From contig NC_135726.1 in the NCBI RefSeq assembly GCF_964656455.1, forward strand, positions 30,471,930 to 30,535,929: 64,000 bases of DNA. The letters run 5' to 3'. This DNA comes from Halichoerus grypus. Lineage: Eukaryota > Chordata > Mammalia > Carnivora > Phocidae. A model generated the notes under the pieces. It did not search any database and had not been told where the DNA came from. It saw only the letters and a list, made by a program, of their open reading frames with translations. A program made the translations under genes and the position numbers. Positions 20,791 to 31,829 of this stretch are shown here, piece after piece; within the stretch, counting starts at the first letter, position 1; each line of letters starts with the position of its first letter.

Positions 20791-22882
20791 AAATATATGA
20801 AAATATAGTTTTTGCATATGTGCTGTTGAATCTGTTTCCCCAAATCATTCTCCCTGAGATCCCAAAGGAACTGGCAAATGCTAACTAAAGTCTACGAAAC
20901 AGTGAAAGAATACAGTGCCTATTAGTCAGATGACTTTAGCACCATCATCAGTGGCCATGATCTTGCCCAGTGTCGGTGGTGGTGGTGGTAGTAATAGGGT
21001 GTGTCAGGGAGGGTTAAATGATATTTGGTAGAGGAGATAGGTTGTCACTGAGCTTCTCATTTTCGTACTTGGCTCCTTTTGTGATAAGGGTAGTGTTTGG
21101 CTCTGGTTGGAAAGCTCAGTACCTGCCACTGATACACTGTGGTCCTGGAGTGAGTTTTTCTGTGCCAAGCAAATGGTTCTTGTACACGGCTGAGGTTGTC
21201 AACTGATAAGGCATGGCAGATGCCTTTAAGAGTGCCATGCTTTCTGGGCACAGATCCAAAGTCATAATGCTAAAGGAAAGTGTCTGATTAGAGCATAGGG
21301 GTAAGAATAGCAAGACTGTGGCTTTCATCACACTGCACCCATGACCTAGTTAATGCCACTTAGCCCACGGCCACAGTTATAGCCATGATCTTGGCACTTT
21401 GTCACGTATAACTGTGCTATTGTCCATAAAGGACACTGATCAAGAGAATAAGTGATTTAGCACACTCACAAGACCTGAATTCTGTTTCAAAATAACATGT
21501 GCAAAGCTGCAAGCACAATGCCTCAATGAACATGGCACAAATGCACTCAATAAATTGAATTTCTTGTCCTTTTCCAACCCTCTCCCTGCCCCACCCTCCC
21601 TGGTTCTGGTGCTTACTACTTTTGTGCTATCAGACAACTCATTTCCCCCTCTGAACAGTCCCTTTATCATCTCTAGATAAAGGTTGGTCAGGGAGGCAAA
21701 TTGTGTTAAGTCACATGCCAACTCGGATGTGTTTTTAAGGAGCATTGAATAAAGGACATTTTAGAGCCACGTCCAGGCTCAAAAGGGAAGAGTTTTGTGA
21801 TTGACTGGTGATGTCCGTTATTGATGTAGGAAAAAGGAGTGTGTGTATGTGCCCACATGCTACCTATTGTCCTTGTTGGTTTCTAACTTTCTGCCATATT
21901 TAATGTTAGATTAAATATTGTCAAATTAAATATCTGTTCATGTGTCAACAACTCATCATTGCAGGAAACATCTATACTGGTCTATTGGGAGTGGATCAGT
22001 AAAATCATCCTTTTCTTTCAGATTAGCATGTTGTTATAACAACCTGAACGAGGTAAGAAAACTGCAAGGCTTGGGAGCTGTGGGAGGGAGTAGGCCAGGC
22101 CCTCAGAGTCATCCCCAACCCTTTCCTCCTGGGACTCTGGTCTTCTGGCAGCTGTGAGGACCACAGAGGCATTCTACCTTTTAGGTGTGTTGTGGAAAAG
22201 CACATGAGTGAAGATCGGGTCCTTTGCATGATGTGGCTGATGAGACACCCCCACCGTGGTTAAAAGTGGTGAACAGCATGGGAGGCACAGAAAAGGTGGG
22301 TGGAGGGTGACCTTTATAAGGCTGTTTCACTCCCTGCCCTTGACTCGAAGCCTGGGCATCACAGCCCTGCCCTGACTCATTATTATTTAAAGCCGCAGTT
22401 TTTTCTTTTCATCGTTTTCAGTTCACATTTTCCATTATGTTTTCCCATTTGGAATGAACAAAACTTCCTCTTCTCCACTGGACTTTTTTTGGGCTCTCAA
22501 TTCTTCCCAGATATGCTATGTCTATGTGTGGGGTGGGGTGGGGGTGTGGTTATAGACTTCTGAGCAAGTCAACCAGCTTTTTCATTCTTCTCCATGCCAT
22601 GTTCCATTGTCTGAGGGTAAAAGTCTGGACTCATAAAGACCTTCTTAAAGTATTACGGAGTATTATAGATAATAACGATCGTATATATGATGTCATATAT
22701 ATGTGTATACACAAATATGTTATATATATGTTGCAGATTTTCCTAAAAGAGTATTTATCTTGTGCATCACCCATTTTATATTACAAAAGACAGCTCAGTA
22801 GAGTTATTTATAGAAGATGTACAGAAGAGGGAATCCAAATGGCCAATAAGCGGATAAAAAGTTGCTTACCCTCACTACTAAG
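20791..22882. other. Unique DNA, no gene
   Basis: No coding or repeat signature beyond short GGTGGT and TATATA patches near 20975 and 22690-22735. Confidence 0.4.
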
Positions 22883-22893
22883 CAGCAACATTT

Positions 22894-22987
22894 TTTTTTA
22901 AAGTAAACTCCACACCTAAGGTGGGGCTTGAACTTGTAACAAGTTCAAGAGTTGCATGCTCTACTGACTGAGCCAGCCAGGCACCTC
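22894..22987 (-). mobile_element. Short older SINEC, minus strand
   Basis: Plus strand: poly-T, AAGTAAACTCCACACCTAAG, GTGGGGCTTGAACTTG, ATGCTCTACTGACTGAGCCA, GCCAGGCACCT. It carries a local palindrome, GAACTTGTAACAAGTTC, not typical of the family. The flanking direct repeat CAGCAACATTT is at 22883-22893 and 22988-22998. Confidence 0.9.
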
Positions 22988-23000
22988 CAGCAACATTTCT

Positions 23001-23215
23001 TTTATTTATTTTATTTTATTTTTTATTTTTTTAAAGATTTTATATATTTATTTGACAGAGAGAGACACAGTGAGAGAGAGAACACAAGCAGAGGGAGAGG
23101 GAGAAGCAGGCTTCCCGCCGAGCAGGGAGCCCGATGCGGGGCTCGATCCCAGCACCCTGGGATCATGACCTGAGCCGAAGGCAGACGCTTAATGACTGAG
23201 CCACCCAGGTGCCCC
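23001..23215 (-). mobile_element. Long SINEC, minus strand
   Basis: Poly-T with TTTA repeats, then TTTGACAGAGAGAGACACAG, the purine arm, GATCATGACCTGAGCCGAAG and GAGCCACCCAGGTGCCCC. It is bounded by the perfect 13-bp repeat CAGCAACATTTCT at 22988-23000 and 23216-23228, the first of which is also the right flank of the older SINE. It therefore inserted into the older SINE's target duplication. Confidence 0.96.
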
Positions 23216-23228
23216 CAGCAACATTTCT

Positions 23229-26200
23229 AATAAAAGATTTAATGCAAACATTTTAAGTATATTATCACCCAGTGCTGGGGATGTGCCAAGGGAAAGGAGG
23301 CACTCACTTTCACGACTCTTTTCCTCCACCTCCCAGTCCATATCCTCTTTGCTTCAGTCAGCATCCATCTTCTTGGGGTTCATCTGGTGGGTCATTCATT
23401 TCTAGGGGTTTGAGCCTTTGGTAGTATTACCAATTTGGGGGTTCTGGCATCTTTCATTAATTTTTATCACTGAAACAGGCAGCACCAGGAACTTTTGGGT
23501 TCTCCTATTATTATTTTTCCTCACACCCATTATGTGGCAAAGACCCTTTTCATGGCAAAGATTGATCATCTTAGCCAACACTTCCTTTTGAGGAACATGA
23601 AGTGGCCAGTAGGGAGTCTCAACTTTATATTCAATGGAACAATTGTGTCCTTTGTGGAAGAAAGCATTTCCTCCTGGAGTATGAAGACCCCCTAAATCAG
23701 CAAAATCCAGAATCATGGAGATAAAAAGGGAATACTTTTTCAGGTAGTTTACTATTAGTTGAGATAGCAGAGCCACTCACACTTCCATTCATGTTTCCTG
23801 CTCCCTTATATTCTGGCCTTAAGAGAAATGACACCATAATATTGGTCTTTGATTTGCTCAGAGCATAGATTACAGGCTACAGGATAGTTATTTAGTCTCT
23901 CAAGATACTGTCTCCAATAGGTGACAATCCAGTAGGTCATGCTATCATTTTGCAAGACCAACTATTTATGGATGATGGGGTACATGGAAAGATAAGTAAA
24001 CCCTATGAACATTAGAAACTGCCATATTTCTTTTGCTATAAAATGAAGAGACAGTGTTTTATGTGATACCATGATCTCAAACAAAGCATTTAGTGATTCC
24101 ATGCCTGGTGGGACTGTCAGACACGGTGAACAAGGAATACAAAACCCTGTAGAGAATTCTAGTAAGGACAAATTCTGTCCCTTCACAAAGGAAGGGTTCC
24201 AATATAATCAGTTGCTACCAGATAGCAGTCTGGTCCTCAGACAATGATGCAGTATTTAAGACTCTGGTGCACTGAACAGTGTGGTAACCAGAATTAATTT
24301 TGTTATTAAACCCGTGTATTACCCCTTTCATTGCTACTATGACCACATTGTCCATGAACCTATTCACTAGAGTGTCTGGAAAGAGATTGACACACATCCA
24401 CAGGGGTATAATTTGCAACATGTTTATTGAGAACTTCCTACACAGTGAGGCCCTTTTCTGAGCACTCACATGGGACCATCTACTCTCTTATGCTGAGCCC
24501 ATTTGGAGTTGCTCATCCTTCATTAAAACCTTTTTATCAATCATCTAAGCTTGTTCTTTCCAAATGCCTGGACCTTGCATCACAAGGCTAAGTGCTTAAA
24601 ATCCTACCTATTGGAAAATTCTCCCTTTCTGCATTGTCCTTCAAGGCCATTCTTGACTGAGGCTGAAATGGCACAGCCATCCATTTCTCACTGGCACCAG
24701 AAATCAGGTTTGATTTTCCTCTTCATTCAACTGATCATAAGAAATCCTCAGGAGTTTTAGGACTGCAGTGTGGACGGAGTAACTATGCTTGGATTATGAG
24801 GCTCTGGTAAATAACTTAAATCTTAAAGATTTGCTCAAGCCTAATTCTGTTTATATCATATCTCCTTGATGATGGACTGATGCTGGGCCTGCCTGAATTT
24901 ATGGCTTGGTGGATCAGACAACTCCTACTTCATGACGAACAGTTCGGTTTTCATGGATTCTTGGCATTCAGGTGCATTGAGAAAGAACTGCTTCTTACAA
25001 GGAGAAAAGAGCATGGCTTTCCTACCAATCTTGAAGGTCTGCAACTATGATTCTCCTAACACTTCTTTCCTCAAGCCTCATAGAGCAACTTGATCAATTA
25101 CAAATCAAACATCATTGGATCTGAGGTATCACAAAAGCCGACTGGCTGAGCTGGGCTAGCTGGAGAACCTTCTCTTGCTCTGAACTCCCTCTAAGTTGGC
25201 AGCCTTATGGTTACTTAATAATTACTTTTGGTATTTTCTGCTAATCAGGATAGAGAAAAACGCATTCGATGGATCAATATCTGCACACTAGGTGCCAGAG
25301 GCTGTATTGATTTGCCTCACTGAGAAGACTACATCTGGAATAGTAGCTGCAATTGAAGTCAAACCTAATTAAACTTAGAATAAGCCACTGTAATTCTCCA
25401 AGATCCATCCATCTTCTGCACAGATTAAATAGGCAAACAAAATAGGATTGTGATAGGGTTGATTTTCCAAGACTTGGTTGGTAGCAATAATCTTTTTATT
25501 CTTATAGGAATTATTATTGTTTTGGTTTACTATTTTCATATGGAGGAAAGCTCCAGGAGCTTCCCTTTGACTGAACTCAGGAACTAAGGAAATAACCAAC
25601 ATGGGTTTACGTATCTGCTGAACTACTGTTAGATGGCTCAGGCCTAAATTCTACTATCAGCTCCACTTCAACCCTTGGTCTACAATTGTGTTGTGAGGTC
25701 CCAGGAATTAATGATAACTCAGAATAATGCAGTCTAATGAAGCCATAAAGGTCTATATATGTCCCTCTTCCCACTGCACAATTACAACGGCACAGGGCCA
25801 CAGTTTCCTTTAGGGAAAATTAGGAGGGAGATTTGAAACACACACGTGTGATATTATTGCCGACTCTTTCCTTGGGGGGTATGAAGTTCCTCTCTCTCTC
25901 TTCTTTTTTTTTTTTTTTTCGAGGAATTCTGGGTCAATTCTGAGATTCAGGCCTCAGAATTGGATCAGACCATGATTCTTTGTCATACTGATACAAGTCA
26001 AGCTTCTCTTTACCAGATTGAGTCTTTCAAGATATGGATCAAGTTGGACCTTGATTAGCTGTCTTAAGGACCACAGGATAGAGACCCTTACAGATCAAAC
26101 CATACTGATTGTCTTTTCAACTACGTGGCTTATTATAGTATTCATGCTCACCTTGCCTCTGGTGCTTGTGCCAGCCTATCAACACCACTGAAATCAGAAA

Positions 26201-26474
26201 GTCCTTTCCAACGGCAGCATCTTGCACTTTCTCTTCTAGCTTGGAGTACAGCCACTCCAGTGCTTTTCAAAGACTCTGCCACTCCTCTCATCAATGTATT
26301 TCTCAATACTTTGGTAAGGGAGTGTTTTTGAACCCTCTCAAAGGTGGGGAGTGAATGGATTATAACAAATTTACTCCAACATTCTTTTCTCCCTACATTA
26401 TACCAAGAAATTACATGAATATTGACTTTAGTTACAGTATGCCATCACTGAATCAAGCTTTCTTTTTTTAAACA
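23229..26474. other. Long interval without assignable feature
   Basis: Frames of 60-124 codons occur on both strands (for example 23402-23776 minus and 26125-26331 plus) but none matches a host protein I know. The texture, with short interrupted frames, might be decayed retroviral or LINE internal sequence. I could not confirm any family. A T-run lies at 25904-25919. Confidence 0.3.
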
Positions 26475-26483
26475 TCAAGATTT

Positions 26484-26511
26484 TTAAAAAAATTTTTTAA
26501 ATTTATTTATT

Positions 26512-26542
<31 letters not shown>

Positions 26543-26676
26543 TCACAGAGGGAGAAGGAGAAGCAGACTCCCTGCTGAGCAGGGAGCCCGACGTGGGGCT
26601 CCATCCCAGGACCCTGAGATCATGACCTGAGCCGAAGGCAGATGCTTAACCAACTGAGCCACCCAGGTGCCCTGAG
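26484..26676 (-). mobile_element. SINEC, minus strand, with GT/GA expansion
   Basis: AT-rich tail, a (GT)n-(GA)n expansion near 26513-26541, then GGAGAAGCAGACTCCCTGC, GATCATGACCTGAGCCGAAG and GAGCCACCCAGGTGCCC. The short direct repeat TCAAGATTT occurs at 26475-26483 and 26677-26685. Confidence 0.93.
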
Positions 26677-26720
26677 TCAAGATTTCTATCAACCATTTAG
26701 AAGCACTCCCAGCTGCCTGG

Positions 26721-26738
26721 GTGAACCCATTGATTTTA
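26721..26738. repeat. Target-site duplication of the RPL10A retrocopy, 3' copy
   Basis: GTGAACCCATTGATTTTA, identical to 28436-28453. Confidence 0.93.
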
Positions 26739-27720
26739 TTTATTTTTTAAAAATGTTATTTATTTATTACTTTGGTGAAAACCTTGTATTTCTCGTGGTT
26801 CAAGCTTGTTTTGAGAAGGTGCAACATTTTTATTTATGGTTTAAAGTAGACTTTCAGCTGTATTAAAAGATGGAGGGATAAACTAGTTACTTTACCAAAG
26901 TTAAATGAAGCAGATCCAAATTAAAGGTTAAATCACAGGTATTTCCTACCACACCAAAACCAACTTTCCAGTACTCGGTGCTGGAGGCAAGAACTCCAAC
27001 AGGGAAGTGCCTCAGGTCAGGAAGGGGGCAGAACCCACCTGGGGACAAAGGGCATGTAAGTTTCCACAGCCTAATTCTACCCATTTGCTAAACTCCCCTA
27101 GAAAACAGGGTAGATGAATTACAATATTGTACAGATCTCCTACTTGTGTTTTCCTAAACATCTCACACAGCAAATTGCTACCCTGAACATAGGGTATTCA
27201 ATATGAGGTCAGACAAGCAAATACTAGATCAATTTCTCAGGATTGTGGACCACTCCCTTCTGAATAATCTAGGAACCCAATCTCCATTTGGAACATTCCT
27301 TGTGATCCCTATAGACCCAGAGCCCAAAGGCACAATTTAGAGGGATGAAACAAAACAGAAAGCCTGTGGAAAGAACCTGGCTTAAAGGGAAGCAACTTCA
27401 GACCATAGGTTAAGCACACTGCCAAGGGCTGGGTCAATGTCTTCAATGTGAGGGTCCACTCTCCCCTTCTCAAGGTTATCAGAAAAGCTTTAGTCCTGGT
27501 TAGCAGACCTACTGTCCCATGTTTTAAGTATCCAAGAGATCTAAATAAGACTGTACGGTTTTGAAGGTAGCTAGAATCCATTTCTTGGTTTGCAGTGTGG
27601 AGAAAATGACTACCCATCACTGAGTGCCAGAAATTGCAGTCATCAGCACAGTGCATTGGCATGCAATGTCAGCTCACAAAGCACCTCCCTCTCCCTAGTC
27701 ACAGACAGACAGGTAATGGT
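26739..27720 (-). other. 3' extension of the RPL10A retrocopy, origin unknown
   Basis: Non-repeat sequence inside the retrocopy boundaries. Several AATAAA hexamers fall near the distal end (reverse complement of TTTATT at about 26756-26768 and 26830). There is no poly-T at the proximal RPL10A 3' end, so a separate insertion junction is not visible there. Minus-strand frames of 117 and 65 codons match no protein I know. Confidence 0.6.
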
Positions 27721-27746
27721 AGCACTAGGATTTATTAAGCTGTGCC

Positions 27747-28400
27747 TTAGTACAGGCACTGGGAGTTGCCCATGGTGCTCTTGATGTATAAAGCCTGGAT
27801 GTTCTGCCAATTCTTCTTGAGCCATGACACCAGGAAATTAATAGCTAAGTCGATGTGGTACATGAGCTCATCATCTGTCATCTTCATGTGGCCAACGGCC
27901 ACTGCCAGACACAACACCTTCTTCATCTGGAATTTGATCGTGGACTTCCCTTCATCCACTTTGGCCACCATGTTTTCATTGTGGGTCAGCAAGGAAGGGA
28001 ACTTGTCAGCCTTATTCAGGCCTGAGCCCAGTATTCATGGGATCTGCTTGATCAGAGATTCTGAAGCCAAAAAGGCATCATATTTCTTGGCCAGCTTTTT
28101 AAATAATTTTTTATTCTTGTTGAGTTTCTTCAGTGCCTCAATGTCCATGTGGGGAATATCCACAGCTCTGACCTCATCACAGCGCTGCTGGTACCCCAAA
28201 ACACATATGAAGAACTTGGGGCAGGGAGTGGACTTAAGCCTGATGGTGCCCAAGAAGCATTTGTCCTTCTGAAGGTCATAGTTCCCCAAGCTGATTTGTA
28301 GCTCCCCCATTTCCAAAAACTTTGGGCACTTGTCCTAGTTCCCGTGCAGGAATTCCCACACTGCCTTGTACAGGGTGTCATGGGAGACTTTGCTGTTCAT
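27747..28400 (-). pseudogene. RPL10A: Processed pseudogene of ribosomal protein L10a (uL1)
   Basis: The parent protein is a 60S subunit component of the L1 stalk. The pseudogene spans the full 217-codon length without introns or frame shifts. It is recognised by blocks such as [53 protein letters not shown] and ALYIKSTMG. Codon 22 is TAG (28335-28337) where Gln is expected, and codon 122 is TGA (28035-28037) where Arg (CGA) is expected. The latter is a typical CpG decay. Many missense changes are scattered throughout. The start is the ATG at 28400. It cannot give a full-length protein. Confidence 0.97.
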
Positions 28401-28435
28401 GGTACCCCCTGCCACAATAACCAGAAAAGAGACTT

Positions 28436-28453
28436 GTGAACCCATTGATTTTA
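28436..28453. repeat. Target-site duplication of the RPL10A retrocopy, 5' copy
   Basis: GTGAACCCATTGATTTTA, identical to 26721-26738. Confidence 0.93.
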
Positions 28454-29129
28454 GAATCTCTGGTACATAAAGTCATAGCACTAAATTCAGCTTCATTCAG
28501 AATTATATTACTCTCTCTTTAATCTACAATCTTCTCACATATGTTCCCCAAGTTTTGCTGACATACTTTAGCAAAATCTTGTAGTTCTTTGCATGTGCCC
28601 CTTCTTTTATGGTTTTACTCTGTAACTGATGCCCCAGGGCATGTTAAGATCTGACTTCAGTTTTAGGCCTGGAGCCACTGAGAGGTAGTACATTGAGGCA
28701 AGGGGATAATTGGTATTTCTGTGATGATAACTACCTTAGATGATGTCTTTATTGGTTGTTCTAGTGGGCAGGGCCAGCTTCAACAGATAAAGAAGGGCTG
28801 CTTCCATTGACAACAGACAGTCAGATTTAGAAGGTCACATGTCCTCAGAATCATTCAAATCCTCTCAAATGTCACCATTTTTATTCTCAACATCCTATTC
28901 TTTCCTAGTCAGTGTTCTAACATGTACACAAGAGATCCAATGAAGCTGTTTATTCAACCTGTGTTGAATTTTGAGCAGCCCATAGGATTAGATTCGGCAT
29001 CTTATTTTTATAGCCACCTTCTTTTAGGGCAGTCATAGAAACTCTGATTCTCTGACTATGTCTTGAATAGAGAATTTAAATCTTCACCTTGTCATTTTAT
29101 TTTTTAAGCTTGCCAGTACAGTTGGAAGT
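28454..29129. other. Unique DNA, no feature seen
   Basis: No coding or repeat signature recognised. Confidence 0.4.
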
Positions 29130-29650
29130 AGCCAATTATTTTGGTTATCTATTACTGTGTAACAAACCACTTCAACTCTTAGTGACTTAAAACAATAACC
29201 CAGTCGTTATCTCTTACCATTTTGTGGATTGAGGTATTTAGCAGTGACTGGTGAGATGACAAACATGGGAGGGTCAACAGGGCCTGGGATACTCGACACA
29301 TGACAAAAATGGTTGGTAGTTGATGCTGGATGTTGGTTGGAGATTTGGCTGGGGTTGTCAGCTAAGGATATCTTGGTTCTCCTCCCTATAGCCTGTCTTC
29401 ATAGTTGCTTGGGTTTCCCCACAGCATGGTGGCTGAATCCCAAAAGGGAGTGTTCTAAGAGATAAAGGCAGACACTGCAGATCTAAGGCCCAGCCTCTGA
29501 AGTTCACATGATTATTTTTGTTATATTTCTATTCATTGAATAAAATAACAGGGATGGCCTATGTTCAAGAGAAAGGGAGGGAACAGAAGGATGAGTGACA
29601 AAAAAATTTGTGACCATCTTTAATCCCCCATACCAATCCACTACCCATAT
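29130..29650 (+). mobile_element. Ancient LTR-like repeat (family unassigned)
   Basis: Opens TTTTGGTTATCTATTACTGT, then GTAACAAACCACTTCAACTC and GTGACTTAAAACAATAACCC. It continues through a GTTGGTGCTGGCTGTTGG-like block, CATGGTGGCTGAATCCC and TTTGTGACCATCTTTAATCC. This order is a common mammalian repeat that I recognise by phrase but cannot assign with certainty. No coding frames. Confidence 0.55.
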
Positions 29651-29774
29651 AGAAGCAGCCACTTAGTCCTCCAAGGCCTACAAGAGTTCCGCCATCTAAT
29701 GCTAACTAAATCTGCATTGATTTCTAACTATAATCAATCTCACATTCCCATCTTCTTGAAGATTGATTGCCTAT

Positions 29775-30130
29775 AATCACTTACTGTATTACTTAGGATC
29801 CTTAATTGCAGACCAAATAATGCACTCTAACTAGCTTAAGCAGAAAAGGATTTATTATAGGCCATGAAGTCACTTACAAGAATGTCTAGGAGGGCCAGAG
29901 AAACAAAATTGAATGCTCTGCAAGTAGGAGCAAATAAGCCAAGAGAAAAACCCAATCACACATGGGATACTTCCGGTGGAAACCTTGATACTGCTCACAC
30001 TTGCCACTCAGAATCTAGGGATCAGAGACTAGAGCCAGAGCCCCACAGTGGCAGAAGAATGAAACACTTCGGTCAGTGAGTTTGCAGGAGGACCTTACAA
30101 CTGTGGTCTCATGGATCTCACTTCTGCTTC
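29775..30130 (+). mobile_element. Possible ancient LTR-like repeat
   Basis: 'ctaactagcttaagcagaaaaggatttatta' style opening followed by low-complexity-free sequence. It resembles the group also seen at 59990-60620 (both have a 'taagca/atca...ttattta' opening and a 'ggcc/cacagtgg' interior). Family not established. Confidence 0.4.
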
Positions 30131-30204
30131 CTGAGCACATGTGGAAGTCTAGCTGCCAAGATACTTTGGCAATATGATCTTGTTTTGCCGGCCTCTAGAT
30201 CAGG

Positions 30205-30440
30205 GTTCCTAACTTTGATATTATTGACTTCTTAGGTCATATGCTTTGGTGGGAGATAGGGAACATCTTGTATATTGTAGGATGTTTAGCAACATCATTG
30301 GCCTTTATCCACCAGGTGCCAATAGCACTGGCCTGCACCTCCTCACTCTTCTTCAGGTCATGATAGTCAAAAACTTTTCCTGTCATTGCCAAATGTCCCC
30401 TGGGGAGGGACAAAACTGCCTCTTGTTGAGAAGACTACTC
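30205..30440 (-). mobile_element. MER5A-like element, minus strand
   Basis: On the plus strand: CAGGGTTCCTAACTTTG, TATATTGTAGGATGTTTAGC, CACCAGGTGCCAATAGCACT, AATGTCCCCTGGGGAGG and TTGAGAAGACTACTC. This is the reverse complement of the MER5A layout, longer than the copy at 179-340. Confidence 0.8.
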
Positions 30441-31394
30441 TTGGGATGATAAAGGCATGGCAGAGGGGAGTAGGAATGAGACTGAGTAAGTTGCCACAAA
30501 ACAGATTAATGGGAGGTTAGTGTAGCAGAAAACTAAATTCCATGCTATCTCAAGGATTGGTGATACAAATAAAAATGTCATATCAGATATACTCATACCT
30601 ATTACCAGAGGGGAATGAAAAGATCCAACTAGGTTGTGGTGAATGAGATTGAGGTAAATGCCAGGCCATGTTTTTCAATGATGTTGACAGAGTTTAGAAT
30701 AAGAAAAGCTCTTTGAGCCTGGTTGCCCTCAGATCAAACTCACTTTAGAGCCCCTGTGCTTGAGGTTCTGTCGACTTGGCAGGACGGTTCTTACTGCACA
30801 TGTGAGGGCAGAGTGCCATTAATCTGTCTGCATTTCTCACCATGTAACTGTCTTGAAAAACCGAAGACGACTCCATTACTGCGATATTAACATCCATGCC
30901 AACTGACAGTTCTCCACATTCGATTCCTCACAGGACTTTTATTCCTTGAATCCAGGTTCTACTGGGGGTGATTTTTAACAAGTGGTGATAGCAAACTGGT
31001 AGACTAGAGGAGGGAGGGAAGAGTCTCTACATTATTGTGGATAAGGAGGTTTTATTCTGTGCAGCTATAAGGATGTCAGTCTCATGGGAAATTGCTTTTG
31101 ATACAGAATCCCTGGAGAGACAGATGTGGAAGAGGCAGTAATGTTATGTTGTGTGACAGCAGATGGTGAAGATGCAATTGGTCAGCCAGCTCTAATCTTT
31201 ACATTAAAATAAGCATTGTGATGGGAAAGAAAATTGAGTTAACAGGTTTTAATCTCCTCTTTCCTGATACGTTGATTGGTGCTGGCTTTATTTATTAAGC
31301 ACTTACCATGAGCTCAGTCCTATGAAAGATAAAAGAAAAGTAGAAGACACTGACTTGCCATTAACAACCATAATCAATTATTCCTCATTGTTTC
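30441..31394. other. Unique DNA, no feature seen
   Basis: No coding or repeat signature recognised. Confidence 0.4.
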
Positions 31395-31600
31395 CATGTA
31401 GTGAGAACTCACAACATGCCAAACATGGGTGGACCTGCTTTACATGCCTTACCTCATTAAATGTTTGAAATAACCCTGTCAGGAATATACTTTTATTATT
31501 TCCATTTTACTTGGTAAGATGTTGTGATCAGAGCCTCATAATTGAGCTACACTTTGAAATCAGGTATACGTACCTAACCACTGCGTTTACTACATATAGA
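31395..31600 (-). mobile_element. MIR-like SINE relic, minus strand
   Basis: Plus strand: CTTTACATGCCTTACCTCAT, TGAAATAACCCTGTCAGGAA, TATTATTTCCATTTTAC, then a CTAACCACTGCGT ending. This resembles reversed MIR. Confidence 0.6.
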
Positions 31601-31829
31601 AGCCAAAAGAGTCTAAAGTCTCTTTAATCCTTAGGTAATAGTTCCATAGTTTCCAGGCCTACTCCCACCAACTTCAAGTCCAGCACAAAGAGATAGGCTC
31701 TCTCAATAACCCTATATTTCCCAATTGTCCCCACAAAAACCCAATACTGAGTTACCTTGGATTGATTTCAGCCCTTTCTTGAACAAACCCCTGGTGGGGA
31801 GGGGTCAAATTACAGTGCTTGGCCAAGTG

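Larger units (their letters stand above)
26739..28435 (-). mobile_element. Retrocopy insertion: RPL10A plus about 1 kb of 3' extension
   Basis: Everything between the two 18-bp direct repeats appears to be one L1-mediated insertion of about 1.7 kb. In its sense direction it begins with a short RPL10A-like 5'UTR (GTCTCTTTTCTGGTTATTG), runs through the whole intronless RPL10A coding region to 27747, and continues past the canonical AATAAA near 27728-27735. It then crosses about 980 bp with no further RPL10A identity that I can recognise. It ends in an A-rich, AATAAA-bearing segment (plus strand TTATTTATTTTTTAAAAA) at 26739. The most economical reading is reverse transcription of a read-through RPL10A transcript that used a downstream polyadenylation site. 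Confidence 0.75.

Noticed and set aside
23402..26331. Possible endogenous retrovirus internal region
   Set aside because: No protease, RT, integrase or primer-binding-site motif could be identified, and no paired LTRs were found; only the general texture suggested it.
27747..28400. A possible functional RPL10A gene
   Set aside because: Intronless, flanked by a target duplication, with nonsense codons at 22 and 122 and many missense changes.
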